In this document: positions 7,715 to 15,651 of the stretch, in pieces
Numbering within the stretch: the stretch's first letter is position 1
Layout of the letters: each line of letters starts with the position of its first letter
DNA from: JASFYU01 sp045046905
GTDB taxonomy: Bacteria > Bacteroidota > Bacteroidia > Flavobacteriales > Flavobacteriaceae
Direction: 5' to 3'
NCBI GenBank assembly: GCA_045046905.1
Contig: JASFYU010000052.1
Span: 1-34,838 of the forward strand
Length of the DNA stretch: 34,838 nucleotides
Made by a program: the position numbers and the translations under genes
The notes under the pieces: model-generated
What the model saw: only the letters and a program-made list of their open reading frames with translations
Databases searched by the model: none
Told to the model about the DNA's origin: nothing

Positions 7715-8713
7715 ATGCCTAAAATAGGAGACATACAACTTCCAGATTTTCCGTTATTACTTGCTCCCATGGAGGATGTGAGCGACCCGCCATTTCGTGC
7801 TCTGTGCAAGGAACAGGGGGCTGATGTGGTGTATACTGAGTTTATCTCTTCCGAGGGCTTGATTCGTGATGCCGCAAAAAGTGTTATGAAATTGGATATT
7901 TATGAAAAAGAACGCCCTGTAGGCATCCAAATTTTCGGAGCCAATTTAGATTCTATGCTACAATCTGTTGAGATAGTAGAAAAAAGTAAGCCTGATATTA
8001 TCGATATAAATTTCGGGTGCCCAGTAAAAAAGGTGGTCAGTAAGGGCGCTGGGGCAGGAATCTTGAAAGATATAGATTTGATGGTCTCACTGACCAAAGC
8101 GATGGTCGAGCATACAAAACTGCCTATTACGGTAAAGACCCGTTTGGGTTGGGACCATGACTCTATACGAATAGTCGAGGTCGCCGAAAGGCTTCAAGAC
8201 GTGGGCTGTAAGGCTATTGCCATTCATGGTAGAACCCGCGTGCAGATGTACAAAGGCACTGCCGATTGGCAACCTATTGCAGCGGTAAAAAATAATCAGC
8301 GTATGCATATTCCTGTATTCGGAAATGGTGATATCGATTCGCCTGAGGCCGCAATGAGAATGCGTGATGAATATGGGTTAGATGGTGCAATGATCGGTAG
8401 GGCAAGTATTGGCTACCCATGGTTTTTCAAAGAAGTAAAGCACTATTTTAAGACCGGCAAGCATTTGGCTCCACCGAACATGAAAGAACGTGTTCATGCC
8501 GCTAGAAAACATCTGCAAATGGCTATTGATTGGAAAGGTGAAAAACTTGGGGTGTTCGAAACCCGTCGCCATTACACCAATTATTTCAAGGGCATTCCTG
8601 ACTTTAAGGAATATAGAATGAAAATGGTTACTAGTGACGATTCAATAGATGTCTTTGCCGCTTTTGATGAGGTTTTGGAGAAATTCGGAGACCATGAGTT
8701 CGAAGCTATCTAA
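7715..8713 (+). CDS. dusB: tRNA-dihydrouridine synthase (DusB type)
   Basis: A 332-residue flavoprotein that reduces uridine to dihydrouridine in the D-loop of tRNA using FMN and NADPH. The TIM-barrel signatures are clear: LAPMEDVSDPPFR (16-28), DINFGCPVKKV with the catalytic Cys102, KTRLGWD, AIHGRTR, VFGNGDI and GAMIGRASIGYPW for FMN phosphate binding. The helical tRNA-binding tail is present. Length is normal. It is monocistronic on the plus strand, divergent from the Lgt-like operon and convergent with the permease gene. Confidence 0.95.
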   Translation: MPKIGDIQLPDFPLLLAPMEDVSDPPFRALCKEQGADVVYTEFISSEGLIRDAAKSVMKLDIYEKERPVGIQIFGANLDSMLQSVEIVEKSKPDIIDINFGCPVKKVVSKGAGAGILKDIDLMVSLTKAMVEHTKLPITVKTRLGWDHDSIRIVEVAERLQDVGCKAIAIHGRTRVQMYKGTADWQPIAAVKNNQRMHIPVFGNGDIDSPEAAMRMRDEYGLDGAMIGRASIGYPWFFKEVKHYFKTGKHLAPPNMKERVHAARKHLQMAIDWKGEKLGVFETRRHYTNYFKGIPDFKEYRMKMVTSDDSIDVFAAFDEVLEKFGDHEFEAI

Positions 8714-8759
8714 GGCTATAGAGAATACAATCTCTTCGCCCATATTTTCAAAACAAGCC

Positions 8760-9965
8760 CTAAGCGGCTATCAATTTTTTTGATATCCTGCTACTTGCAA
8801 TTTTTGACGCTACGATGCCCAAGAGTATGATAGTAGCCAATACAATACTAACATTTATAATCTGATATTCGACAGGGTAGGCTAATGAAGGAGTAATTTT
8901 TAGCCAACCGAATGCCAGCTGTGACCAGATGAGTAATGAGCCAAGAACAACCCCTATAATTCCGCCTGCTCCGGTGACCAATACGCCCTGTACAAAATAG
9001 ATTCTTCGAAGTTCCTTAATCGTAGTACCCAAACTGTATAAGGTCTTCGAATTTTGCCGTTTATCCAAAATCATCATGATGATGGCACCTACTACATTGA
9101 AAAGTGCGATTACCAGCACTAAGGTAAAAATGAGGTAGGTAGCTATATTTTCGGTGTTTAGCATCTTATGCAGAGAACTGTTCTGCTCTTGTCTATTCCT
9201 AAGCACTAGTTTTCCTTCAAAAACGGCCTCGATTTTGGCTTTAATATCAGGTAAATCGCCATTGGGGTCCAATTTAAAATTTATTCCTGAGATTTGGGTG
9301 CTGTCCTTTTCTAATAAAGCCTGTACTAGGGGTAGGTCTGCAAAAATGTACTTTCGGTCTAAATTTTCTTCTATCGAATAAACCCCTGAGATAACCAAGG
9401 GTAGTGTATTGTATAAGTCACTTAGTTTTGATTGTGAAATGGAGCCTTTTCCGGGCTTAAATGCCATTATTTCTAACGGATTTCGAATTTGATTCGTAGT
9501 CAACCCCAAAATAGTGACAATAGTGATTCCGGCGACACCCTGCCCATTTCCTATTTCCCAATCACCAAAATAGATTGTGCTATCTATGCTCGTGACCTTG
9601 TTATAATTGGCATCTATACCTTTGATAAAGGCAATGTGATTTTTTTGTTTGTGAGATAACAACACCTTTTCCTCGAGTTCCTTGGCATAGGAGACCACTC
9701 CTTTGATTTCACTTAGGGCCTGTTCTTGATCTGGTTGTATTGAAAAGAATTTACCCGTAGCCGGAAATGCCTTTAAATCGGGGTCAAAAGTAGTACTAAA
9801 AGAGAGACTGAAAGTTTTTAGGCCCGCAAAACCAGAAAGGACGACAAACAGTGCGGCCGAACCGATTACAATCACCAAAAAAGTAATAAAATTGATGATA
9901 TTCACCGCATTTTGACTGCTTCTTGAACGTATGTATCGCTGAGCGATGTATACTGGAAAATTCAA
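8760..9965 (-). CDS. ABC transporter permease, LolC/E (FtsX/MacB) type
   Basis: A 401-residue inner-membrane permease. One transmembrane segment follows the N-terminus (NIINFITFLVIVIGSAALFVV, about 23-45), then a periplasmic MacB-PCD-like domain (about 50-270), then three C-terminal segments (about 277-300, 322-350, 367-390) with the FtsX-like part LDKRQNSKTLYSLGTTIKELRRIYFVQG. The N-terminus YIAQRYIRSRSSQNAVNIIN is typical of LolC/E-like lipoprotein-releasing permeases. The gene begins 3 nt after the rbfA stop, so the two form an operon. The ATPase partner is not in the window. A role in lipoprotein export is the likely but unproven function. Confidence 0.88.
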   Translation of the reverse strand: MNFPVYIAQRYIRSRSSQNAVNIINFITFLVIVIGSAALFVVLSGFAGLKTFSLSFSTTFDPDLKAFPATGKFFSIQPDQEQALSEIKGVVSYAKELEEKVLLSHKQKNHIAFIKGIDANYNKVTSIDSTIYFGDWEIGNGQGVAGITIVTILGLTTNQIRNPLEIMAFKPGKGSISQSKLSDLYNTLPLVISGVYSIEENLDRKYIFADLPLVQALLEKDSTQISGINFKLDPNGDLPDIKAKIEAVFEGKLVLRNRQEQNSSLHKMLNTENIATYLIFTLVLVIALFNVVGAIIMMILDKRQNSKTLYSLGTTIKELRRIYFVQGVLVTGAGGIIGVVLGSLLIWSQLAFGWLKITPSLAYPVEYQIINVSIVLATIILLGIVASKIASSRISKKLIAA

Positions 9966-9968
9966 TCG

Positions 9969-10361
9969 CTATGATTTTTTTCTTTTGGGTAACAGCTCAC
10001 GATTCTCGATAGGGTTTTCTTTATCTCGAAGTGATTTTTCTATATTTTCTATATAATCCAGAGAATCATCTAGAAAAAAGAGTAGTTCAGGTACCCGGCG
10101 CAACTGATGTCTTGTGCGCTGTGAAAGTTCATGTTTGATTAGGGGTTGATTTGATATAATACCGTCCATTAGCTCCTTGGATCCTTTGTTCGGAAAAATA
10201 CTCAGGTATACCTTGGCAATAGAAAGGTCGCTGGTCACTGAGACCTTGGTTACAGAAATCAAGGTATTGTTTAACCCACCGCCGATAGCAGCGCGTTGTA
10301 AGATATCAACAATATCTTTTTGTATGACTCCTGCAATTTTTTTTTGACGTTGCGTTTCCAT
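9969..10361 (-). CDS. rbfA: 30S ribosome-binding factor RbfA
   Basis: A 130-residue protein needed for late maturation of the 30S subunit and 16S rRNA 5'-end processing. The KH-like fold markers are present: the N-terminus METQRQKKIAGVIQKDIVDIL, then SVTKVSVTSDLSIAKVYLSIFP, the helix around IKHELSQRTRHQLRRVPELLFFLDDSLDYIENIEKSL, and a basic tail KRKKS. Length is normal. It is the first gene of an operon with the permease and is divergent from the epimerase gene, 71 nt away. Confidence 0.96.
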   Translation of the reverse strand: METQRQKKIAGVIQKDIVDILQRAAIGGGLNNTLISVTKVSVTSDLSIAKVYLSIFPNKGSKELMDGIISNQPLIKHELSQRTRHQLRRVPELLFFLDDSLDYIENIEKSLRDKENPIENRELLPKRKKS

Positions 10362-10432
10362 AGCACAAAAATACGCAGAATTAAGCGTAATTTAGTAGTG
10401 GGTAAATACGGATGCTCTAAAATGAACAAATT

Positions 10433-10837
10433 TTGAAAAAAATAGAACATATCGGCATTGCCGTTAACAATTTGAAAGACTCGAATTTCTTGTTCGAAAA
10501 ACTGTTTGGAGTAGCTCACTACAAAACTGAAGAAGTATTGTCAGAAGGGGTGAAAACTTCTTTTTTTAAGTCCGGTCCAAATAAGATAGAGTTACTAGAA
10601 TCTACCAAGGAGGATGGCCCCATAGCAAAATTCTTAACAAAAAAGGGAGAAGGCATTCACCATATTGCTTTTGCTGTAGATGATATAGTAGCTGAAATCG
10701 CAAGGTTAAAAAACGAAGGGTTTATTGTTCTTAATGAAACCCCAAAAAAAGGGGCCGACAATAAATTAGTGGCCTTTGTGCATCCGAAAACAACAAATGG
10801 GGTGTTGATAGAATTGTGTCAAGAGATTGCCGAATAG
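10433..10837 (+). CDS. mce: methylmalonyl-CoA epimerase
   Basis: A 134-residue VOC/glyoxalase-fold enzyme that interconverts (R)- and (S)-methylmalonyl-CoA in the propionyl-CoA/succinyl-CoA pathway. Metal ligands are visible: His6 in IEHIGIAV, His76/77 in GIHHIAFAVDD, and Glu127 in VLIELCQ. Length and ends fit the family. The start is TTG (10433): the only nearby upstream ATG (10422) is out of frame and stops after four codons, and MKKIEHIGIAV is the usual N-terminus. The stop codon lies inside the 16-bp palindrome AGCAATTTAAATTGCT (10836-10851). Confidence 0.94.
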   Translation: MKKIEHIGIAVNNLKDSNFLFEKLFGVAHYKTEEVLSEGVKTSFFKSGPNKIELLESTKEDGPIAKFLTKKGEGIHHIAFAVDDIVAEIARLKNEGFIVLNETPKKGADNKLVAFVHPKTTNGVLIELCQEIAE

Positions 10838-10850
10838 CAATTTAAATTGC

Positions 10851-10881
10851 TTGCAACCTTTAAAAATAAGTGGTAATATTG
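10851..10881 (+). promoter_or_regulatory. tRNA promoter
   Basis: TTG (10851-10853), 20 nt, then TAATATTG (10874-10881), close to the Bacteroidota consensus TTG-N19/20-TAnnTTTG. It ends 15 nt before the mature tRNA 5' end. Confidence 0.5.
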
Positions 10882-10896
10882 CAACCGCAATTTGCG

Positions 10897-10970
10897 GGTC
10901 CTATAGCTCAGTTGGTTAGAGCACCTGACTCATAATCAGGTGGTCCCTGGTTCGAGCCCAGGTGGGACCA
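10897..10970 (+). tRNA. tRNA with CAU anticodon (Met or Ile2)
   Basis: A complete 74-nt cloverleaf: acceptor GGTCCTA / TGGGACC with one G.T pair, D-arm GCTC...GAGC, anticodon arm CCTGA-CTCATAA-TCAGG with CAT at 10931-10933, T-arm CCTGG-TTCGAGC-CCAGG, discriminator A at 10970. CCA is not encoded. CAU could be elongator Met or Ile2 (C34 converted to lysidine by TilS). The CCTGA/TCAGG anticodon stem resembles what I recall for flavobacterial tRNA-Ile(GAT), so I favour Ile2 slightly. A perfect terminator follows. Confidence 0.95.
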
Positions 10971-10982
10971 CTAGTAAAATCA

Positions 10983-11012
10983 AGCAGTTACAATATTTGT
11001 AACTGCTTTTTT
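10983..11012 (+). terminator. intrinsic terminator of the CAU tRNA
   Basis: An 11-bp perfect stem, AGCAGTTACAA (10983-10993) / TTGTAACTGCT (10997-11007), with a 3-nt loop, runs into a T-rich tail. It lies 12 nt after the tRNA. Confidence 0.85.
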
Positions 11013-11089
11013 GTTTTGATAGCGTGCTTTTTTGAATTCAATTATCTGTGATCTCTTTTCTTAATCCTAATTTTGGCAGGCAAGAGGTT

Positions 11090-11117
11090 ACCGGTTCGAC
11101 TTCGGTACTCTCCACCA
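11090..11117 (+). pseudogene. tRNA 3' remnant (T-arm, acceptor strand and CCA)
   Basis: The segment contains a 5-bp T-stem (ACCGG/TCGGT with one G.T pair) and the 7-nt loop TTCGACT, followed at once by a 7-nt acceptor strand ACTCTCC, discriminator A and encoded CCA (to 11117). This is exactly the last 28 nt of a tRNA. The matching 5' acceptor strand (GGAGAGT) and the D- and anticodon arms are missing upstream; the DNA from about 11013 to 11089 is not tRNA-like. Its own terminator is preserved 11 nt downstream. It is either the scar of a deletion or the 3' target duplicate left by an element that integrated into a tRNA gene. It does not match the 3' end of the neighbouring CAU tRNA. Confidence 0.65.
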
Positions 11118-11128
11118 AGTATAACAAG

Positions 11129-11155
11129 GCTTCCAAGAAATTGGAAGCTTTTTTG
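11129..11155 (+). terminator. intrinsic terminator after the tRNA remnant
   Basis: GCTTCCAA (11129-11136), loop GAAA, TTGGAAGC (11141-11148), then a T-run to 11154. It is an excellent rho-independent terminator for a tRNA gene that is no longer complete. It may now also insulate this side of the locus from the neighbouring tRNA. Confidence 0.85.
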
Positions 11156-11174
11156 TTTTAGTGTTGCTTACGCT

Positions 11175-11381
11175 TTACGTCTCTTTGTAAAATGGCAGGG
11201 ATTGGATATCGATGAAGATTTTTGAAGCAGATCTTTTTTGAACCAGAACTGAATGATTTTCTAAATAGAACCATACATGTGTACATTTGTGCCAAAGACC
11301 TAATTCATGCACCGTTGATTTTAGTAAGGACTTATTTGTTGAGTTTCCAGATCCATCCAATATGTCAATCCATTCGTCCAT
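11175..11381 (-). pseudogene. truncated Nudix hydrolase (N-terminal fragment)
   Basis: A 68-codon frame whose first 54 residues look like the N-terminus of a YfcD/isopentenyl-diphosphate-isomerase-like Nudix protein: MDEWIDILDGSGN, LKSTVHELGLWHKCTHVWFY, VLVQKRSASK. In the family this is followed by FPxxWDxSxAGHI and then the Nudix box GX5EX7REUXEEXGU. Here the chain becomes KIFIDIQSLPFYKET and stops, and no Nudix box occurs. The nucleotides after the break still resemble a degraded D-I-S-x-A-G-H segment. The 3' two-thirds are gone, and the fragment ends 20 nt from the terminator of the tRNA remnant. It cannot encode a working hydrolase. Confidence 0.7.
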
Positions 11382-11441
11382 AAGAATCCTTTCATTAGGA
11401 GCACCAAAAGCAAAATTAGATCTTCAGCTTAAAGTTATGCT

Positions 11442-13049
11442 TTATTTAAGAGGTCTAAATACCGAAATAGGTAACTTTTGTTCAATAAAGTCTGGACCCT
11501 TATATAACAATTCAAATGGTTGAATTTTAGATTTGTATGAATAATATATGAATTCTAATTCATGAACCCCCTTTTTCAAATCTATAATTCCCAATCGCGA
11601 GCTCATATGATGCGTTTTTTCATCTATTACCGGTTTATTGTTTATTTTTAGTAGTGTCCACCCATAGGAAATTGCTGAAAATTTATATACTCCTGGGGTG
11701 TCAACTTTGAACTCGGCATTGTATTTAATTACATAATTTTTTTCTTTGTGAGGTACTTCATTTAAATCCAACCCAAAGAGGGTTCCTTCATGGGCAATTT
11801 TCAAATCCTCTATCTCGTTCCAATCCAATATATCTCCTTCATAGTATGTATAGTGCACATTTTTGGCAGTGCTATCGCTTCGATAATTAAGGGATAGGCT
11901 TTCTTCATCACTTAAGCTATTACCTAAAAAGGCCTTCGTTCGAATTAACATAGAACTATTAACAATTAGTGAATCCTTATATAAAGAGGAATGAGATGTG
12001 GGCTTTGATCCATCTATAGTGTATCTTAATTCTGCTCTTGGAGTATCTGAAAATAGGTAAACAGCGGTCTTATTTGTTATGTACTTTAACTGAAGCGGAG
12101 TAATTTTAGGCTTGGCAACGTATTGATAAAACAGATTATTTCCATCATTGGAAAATGCAGCTAATACGGGCCTTGAAATCCATGCATAAGGCTGTTCACA
12201 TCCAAAAATATAAGCTATGGTTGAAGCGGTATCATAGATGTTCACCGGAACATCTATTCGTTTATTTTGAACGACTTTTGGCCCAGAAATAACCCAGGGT
12301 ATTTCCAATTGACTCATGGTTTCTTCTCCATGATCTTTCCCAAGACCACCATGGTCACTTGTCACAATTATTATTGATTGATTGAATATACCAATCTCTT
12401 TCAGGGCAGTTATAACTTTCCCAATGGCCACATCGGTTGCCTCAACTTCCTTGTAATATTGGGCAGTGCCATGACCATATTTATGGCCTGTATGATCTAA
12501 TTCATCTAGATGAATAAAGGTAAACTGAGGTCTTTCATTCTTTATGAACTGTGTAGCAAATGCTATTGTTTCGTCAACTGTCTCTCCATGTTTAATACTA
12601 TTTACATTGTCATTATTAAAGAGTCTTGCGTATCCTTTCCAATGATGAAACACCCCCATCTTAAAGTCTTTTCCTTTTAGATTTCGTAAAACTGTAAAAA
12701 TTGATGGGAAATACCCTTGGCTGTCGGCTACTGTGGGTGAAATATTTGTCAGATCCAGTTCCCAATCATTTGAAGTAATACCATGTTGTTCTGGTCCGGC
12801 TCCAAGAATCATTGAGGCCCAATTTGGGCTACTCTTCGTTGGAAAAACTCCCCGGGCATGCATGGTTGAAGCCCCGTTTAAGATTAATGAATTCATAAAA
12901 GGTGTTTTGGCTTTTTGTATTGCATCTGGGCTGAGGGCATCAACTCCAATTAGTATTACATGCTGAACACTGTCCAGCTGGGCATAACAGCCACCAGTTG
13001 AGAGGAGTATTATAAAAATCCAAAGTATTCTAGTAAAGTAACGTTTCAT
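11442..13049 (-). CDS. alkaline-phosphatase-superfamily phosphodiesterase with chitobiase-C-like and PA14-like domains
   Basis: A 535-residue exported enzyme. The signal peptide ends near GGCYAQ; it could be a signal peptidase I site or a weak lipobox. Residues about 28-300 form the type I phosphodiesterase/nucleotide pyrophosphatase domain: D37 in LIGVDALSPD, nucleophile region FPTKSSPNW (Thr71 or Ser73), LDELDHTGH with D182, D185, H186 and H189, SDHGG with D232 and H233, and KDHG with H240. There is no sulfatase C/S-x-P-x-R signature. About 335-400 resembles the chitobiase C-terminal fold (RYTIDGSKPTSHSSLY). About 405-530 is PA14-like (YYEGDILDWNEIEDL, YKFSAISYGWTLLKINNKPVID). It is last in the GH36 operon. 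It probably cleaves a phosphodiester or phosphomonoester on a glycan; the substrate is not known. Confidence 0.85.
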   Translation of the reverse strand: MKRYFTRILWIFIILLSTGGCYAQLDSVQHVILIGVDALSPDAIQKAKTPFMNSLILNGASTMHARGVFPTKSSPNWASMILGAGPEQHGITSNDWELDLTNISPTVADSQGYFPSIFTVLRNLKGKDFKMGVFHHWKGYARLFNNDNVNSIKHGETVDETIAFATQFIKNERPQFTFIHLDELDHTGHKYGHGTAQYYKEVEATDVAIGKVITALKEIGIFNQSIIIVTSDHGGLGKDHGEETMSQLEIPWVISGPKVVQNKRIDVPVNIYDTASTIAYIFGCEQPYAWISRPVLAAFSNDGNNLFYQYVAKPKITPLQLKYITNKTAVYLFSDTPRAELRYTIDGSKPTSHSSLYKDSLIVNSSMLIRTKAFLGNSLSDEESLSLNYRSDSTAKNVHYTYYEGDILDWNEIEDLKIAHEGTLFGLDLNEVPHKEKNYVIKYNAEFKVDTPGVYKFSAISYGWTLLKINNKPVIDEKTHHMSSRLGIIDLKKGVHELEFIYYSYKSKIQPFELLYKGPDFIEQKLPISVFRPLK

Positions 13050-13092
13050 ATTAATACCATTATTTAATTTATTAAACTAAAAAAGAGTCAAT

Positions 13093-14805
13093 TCAATTTT
13101 CACAATTTCCGTTTACGATTGAATTCCCATCCAATCCCCATGCAGTCTGAGCGGAAATGCACAAATGGTCAAGTGCGGTAATGGCCACATCAACAATTCG
13201 TGGTGTATTGTCGTAATTAGAAACTGTAATAACATGATTTTGAGTGGCGTCTTCCCATACTCCATTTGTCAATGTTCCATTTGCACCGATAGGGCTAGAA
13301 TCAACGATTGCAGTTCCTGTACCTTCTATTAATTTCCAATGCCCTTTTAGATTGGCATATTTAGGATGAGTATCATCCAATATTTTGCATTTCCAGATAT
13401 CAATATCGTGAACTTCCAGCAAGGTATTGAATATCCTTACCTCTGAGATATATCCCTTGTATCTATACTCTTTATCACCATCGACTCCTATAGTAAATGG
13501 AAGGGAATTACTTATATTTCCGATAGATGCCATTGAGGCGCTATTTGCCAATTCTCCATCTACATACACTTTCAAAAGTCCATCGCGATCAAAAGTGGCA
13601 CTTACGGTATGCCATTCATTGTCCGTTATTTCACTTGCCTCGACATCGATCCTGTTTGTGCCATCACCTACATTTACTTTGAAATTCTTAGTGCTTGGTT
13701 TGAAAGAAAAAACATATCCAGGAAGCAAACCATTGTCCCAATCTTTTTTTGCAACGATACTAACGTCATTGGGTGAATCTGACCTGAAACGACATTCGAT
13801 GGAAAAGTCTTGTGCCGCTCCAAAACTATGCTCTGCATTATTTGGAATTTCCACTGTTGTTCCGTTTTCAAAATAAAGCTCTGTGGTGCTATTTAGGCAA
13901 TTTTCTACAGGAGGTATCGTCACTTGAGTAGTAGTTTTAGCAATTTCTTTTTTGGGAATATTGTCGCCGCTAACAATTAAAAATATAGTTCGCTCCTCTT
14001 CTGAATTTCCCCCATGGCTAGTACCAAGACCTCCGTGATCTGTACTTACAAGTACTGCCCAATCCTCATTTTTATAATTTTCCCTGGCTTTAAGAGCTGT
14101 AAATATTTCACCTATTGCAGCGTCAACTGTTTCAATAGCTTGGGTATAAACAGGATTTGTTGGGCTAAAACCTGAACCATGTCCCGCATGGTCCACATCA
14201 TCAAAATGAACAAAAAGAGCGGTTAGGTCATCGACCGTTAACTCGATAATCGCTTTACTTTTAACATCTGAAGTAGAATCCTCCGTATTTTTAATGATAT
14301 CTGCATTGGACAGGACAATTTGATCATTTATAGGATACCATTGCGATATGGATACTGTGTGTCCCTTGGGATATTTTTCTTTAACCCTCTTAAAAAAATG
14401 AGGGTATGTGGTATAATTGGATCCAGAAAACGAATTGTCTTTTACTCCATGCTTATTCTCCCACACACCAGTTAGCATTGCCGACCAACCTGGGCCGCTT
14501 GATGTTATACCCGTATTTCGGGCATCCATGGAATAGGTTCCGTTCGCTTTTAGGATATCAAGGTTAGGGGTATTTGCGGCAGTCAAGGCATCTGGTCTGC
14601 ACCCGTCGACTCCTATAATAAGTACTTTTTTAATCAATGCATTGGCATCTGGCACAGGTTGCGCCTTTGAATCTTTCATGTCAGTACTACAGGAAATCAG
14701 AAAAAGACCGAAAAGGAAGCGTGTTAAAACACTTTTTAGTTTAATGACAAGATGAAATTTCTCAACCTTCAATACGCTATTAGAATTACAACTATTGGAA
14801 GGCAT
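13093..14805 (-). CDS. alkaline-phosphatase-superfamily lipoprotein with C-terminal LamG domain
   Basis: A lipoprotein phosphodiesterase/phosphatase. Signal FLFGLFLISC with lipobox Cys followed by STD. The NPP/alkaline phosphatase domain fills the first half: LIIGVDGCRPDAL, nucleophile region TGITSSGPGWSAM, VHFDDVDHAGHG, and STDHGGLGTSHGG for the two-metal site. After a short linker comes a LamG/concanavalin-like domain with IVAKKDWDNGLLPGY, SATFDRDGLLKVYVDGE and GYISEVRIFN. The Thr nucleophile of typical NPPs is not obvious; Ser or Thr in ITSSGP must serve. Start: a TTG at 14862 would overlap the end of the upstream pseudogene, so I use the ATG at 14805; TTG 14772 would give a more usual signal peptide. 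It stops 43 nt before the next gene. Confidence 0.85.
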   Translation of the reverse strand: MPSNSCNSNSVLKVEKFHLVIKLKSVLTRFLFGLFLISCSTDMKDSKAQPVPDANALIKKVLIIGVDGCRPDALTAANTPNLDILKANGTYSMDARNTGITSSGPGWSAMLTGVWENKHGVKDNSFSGSNYTTYPHFFKRVKEKYPKGHTVSISQWYPINDQIVLSNADIIKNTEDSTSDVKSKAIIELTVDDLTALFVHFDDVDHAGHGSGFSPTNPVYTQAIETVDAAIGEIFTALKARENYKNEDWAVLVSTDHGGLGTSHGGNSEEERTIFLIVSGDNIPKKEIAKTTTQVTIPPVENCLNSTTELYFENGTTVEIPNNAEHSFGAAQDFSIECRFRSDSPNDVSIVAKKDWDNGLLPGYVFSFKPSTKNFKVNVGDGTNRIDVEASEITDNEWHTVSATFDRDGLLKVYVDGELANSASMASIGNISNSLPFTIGVDGDKEYRYKGYISEVRIFNTLLEVHDIDIWKCKILDDTHPKYANLKGHWKLIEGTGTAIVDSSPIGANGTLTNGVWEDATQNHVITVSNYDNTPRIVDVAITALDHLCISAQTAWGLDGNSIVNGNCEN

Positions 14806-14848
14806 ATACAATTTATTACAGGTGTTATTAGATATTTTGGTAATTGTT

Positions 14849-15651
14849 TTATTGGCTGTCAAAAAAAAGTCTTATCTCTTTCGGGGCATCTGTGCTTAAT
14901 AAATCAACCCTCTCTTGCAATACTGTTCGCCAATAGTTTTCATCATGATTTGAGGTAATATCCGGATTATCCCAAAACCGAAGAATTTTCCCTTGATCAT
15001 GTACAGTTTTTCCAATGCTCTTAAAAGGATTTTTTCCTCAGTGGAAATATTACCTTCTCCAGTATATTTAAAGTAATCCGTTCATTTCAAATTCGTCATA
15101 TAAACAAGGTTCGGTGAAATATGTGCAGGAATCCCCAAATTCCCCTCAGCAACAATGTACCGTTCTTTTCCTACCATGTCATCAATAGTTCCACATATGA
15201 CTAAAATTGGTTTTAAATACTCTTGCAACCCTCTAAAAGATGTAATAATATCATGATGTTGGGATAGGACTTGCTGTATTTTCCATGCTGTTTCCCCTTT
15301 TGTCTTTAGATTGATATATAAAATAAATGGGATTCTTTTTTCAAGTACAAAGCCATTATTTTTTTCAATAATTTTTCGTAAGGGATTGAGATATAAAGAT
15401 TCAAATGTTGCTTCAGCAGCAATACTGTCTGCATGATGCATTACATATAGTTTATCATTGTAGAGCGCAATATCTACTTCTAAACTATTGATTTTAGCTT
15501 CCAAAGCATCCAGCAAAGGTCTCTTTTGCTCATAGTCATTATGCGACAAAACATGTGTCAATGTACTATTTTCTTGAGACACAGGCGTACATTCTGCTAA
15601 TAAAACATAAGCGCTAAAAACCAAAACCAAATGTGGGCTAACCTTCTTCAT
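14849..15651 (-). pseudogene. GDPD/PI-PLC-like phosphodiesterase, broken by a nonsense codon and a frameshift
   Basis: The intact 189-codon part (15651-15082) has a lipoprotein signal (VLLAEC) and the start of a PI-PLC/GDPD barrel: LSHNDYEQKRPLLDALEA, SLEVDIALYNDKLYVMHH. It stops at TGA (15084-15082), but the frame continues without a break as TDYFKYTGEGNISTEEKILLRALEK. It then shifts in a run of five A (about 15011): one extra A would give ALEKTVHDQGKILRFWDNPD and, to the stop at 14849, VDLLSTDAPKEIRLFF, the normal C-terminus of this family. TGA most likely replaced TGG (Trp). Two separate lesions argue for real decay and not recoding. Its ATG overlaps the GH36 stop by 14 nt, so it was the second gene of that operon. 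Confidence 0.8.

Noticed and set aside
10897..11117. The CAU tRNA and the tRNA remnant as attL/attR of one integrated element
   Set aside because: Their 3' ends do not match beyond general tRNA features, and only about 120 nt lie between them.
11442..14805. The two AP-superfamily enzymes as sulfatases
   Set aside because: Neither has the C/S-x-P-x-R formylglycine motif; their nucleophile regions fit phosphodiesterases/phosphatases.
14806..14862. Longer N-terminus of the LamG phosphodiesterase from TTG 14862
   Set aside because: It would overlap the restored C-terminus of the upstream GDPD pseudogene and place about 50 residues before the signal peptide core.
15082..15084. TGA of the GDPD gene as a selenocysteine or recoded codon
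   Set aside because: The position suits Trp, there is a second lesion (frameshift) soon after, and no reason for selenocysteine in this family.
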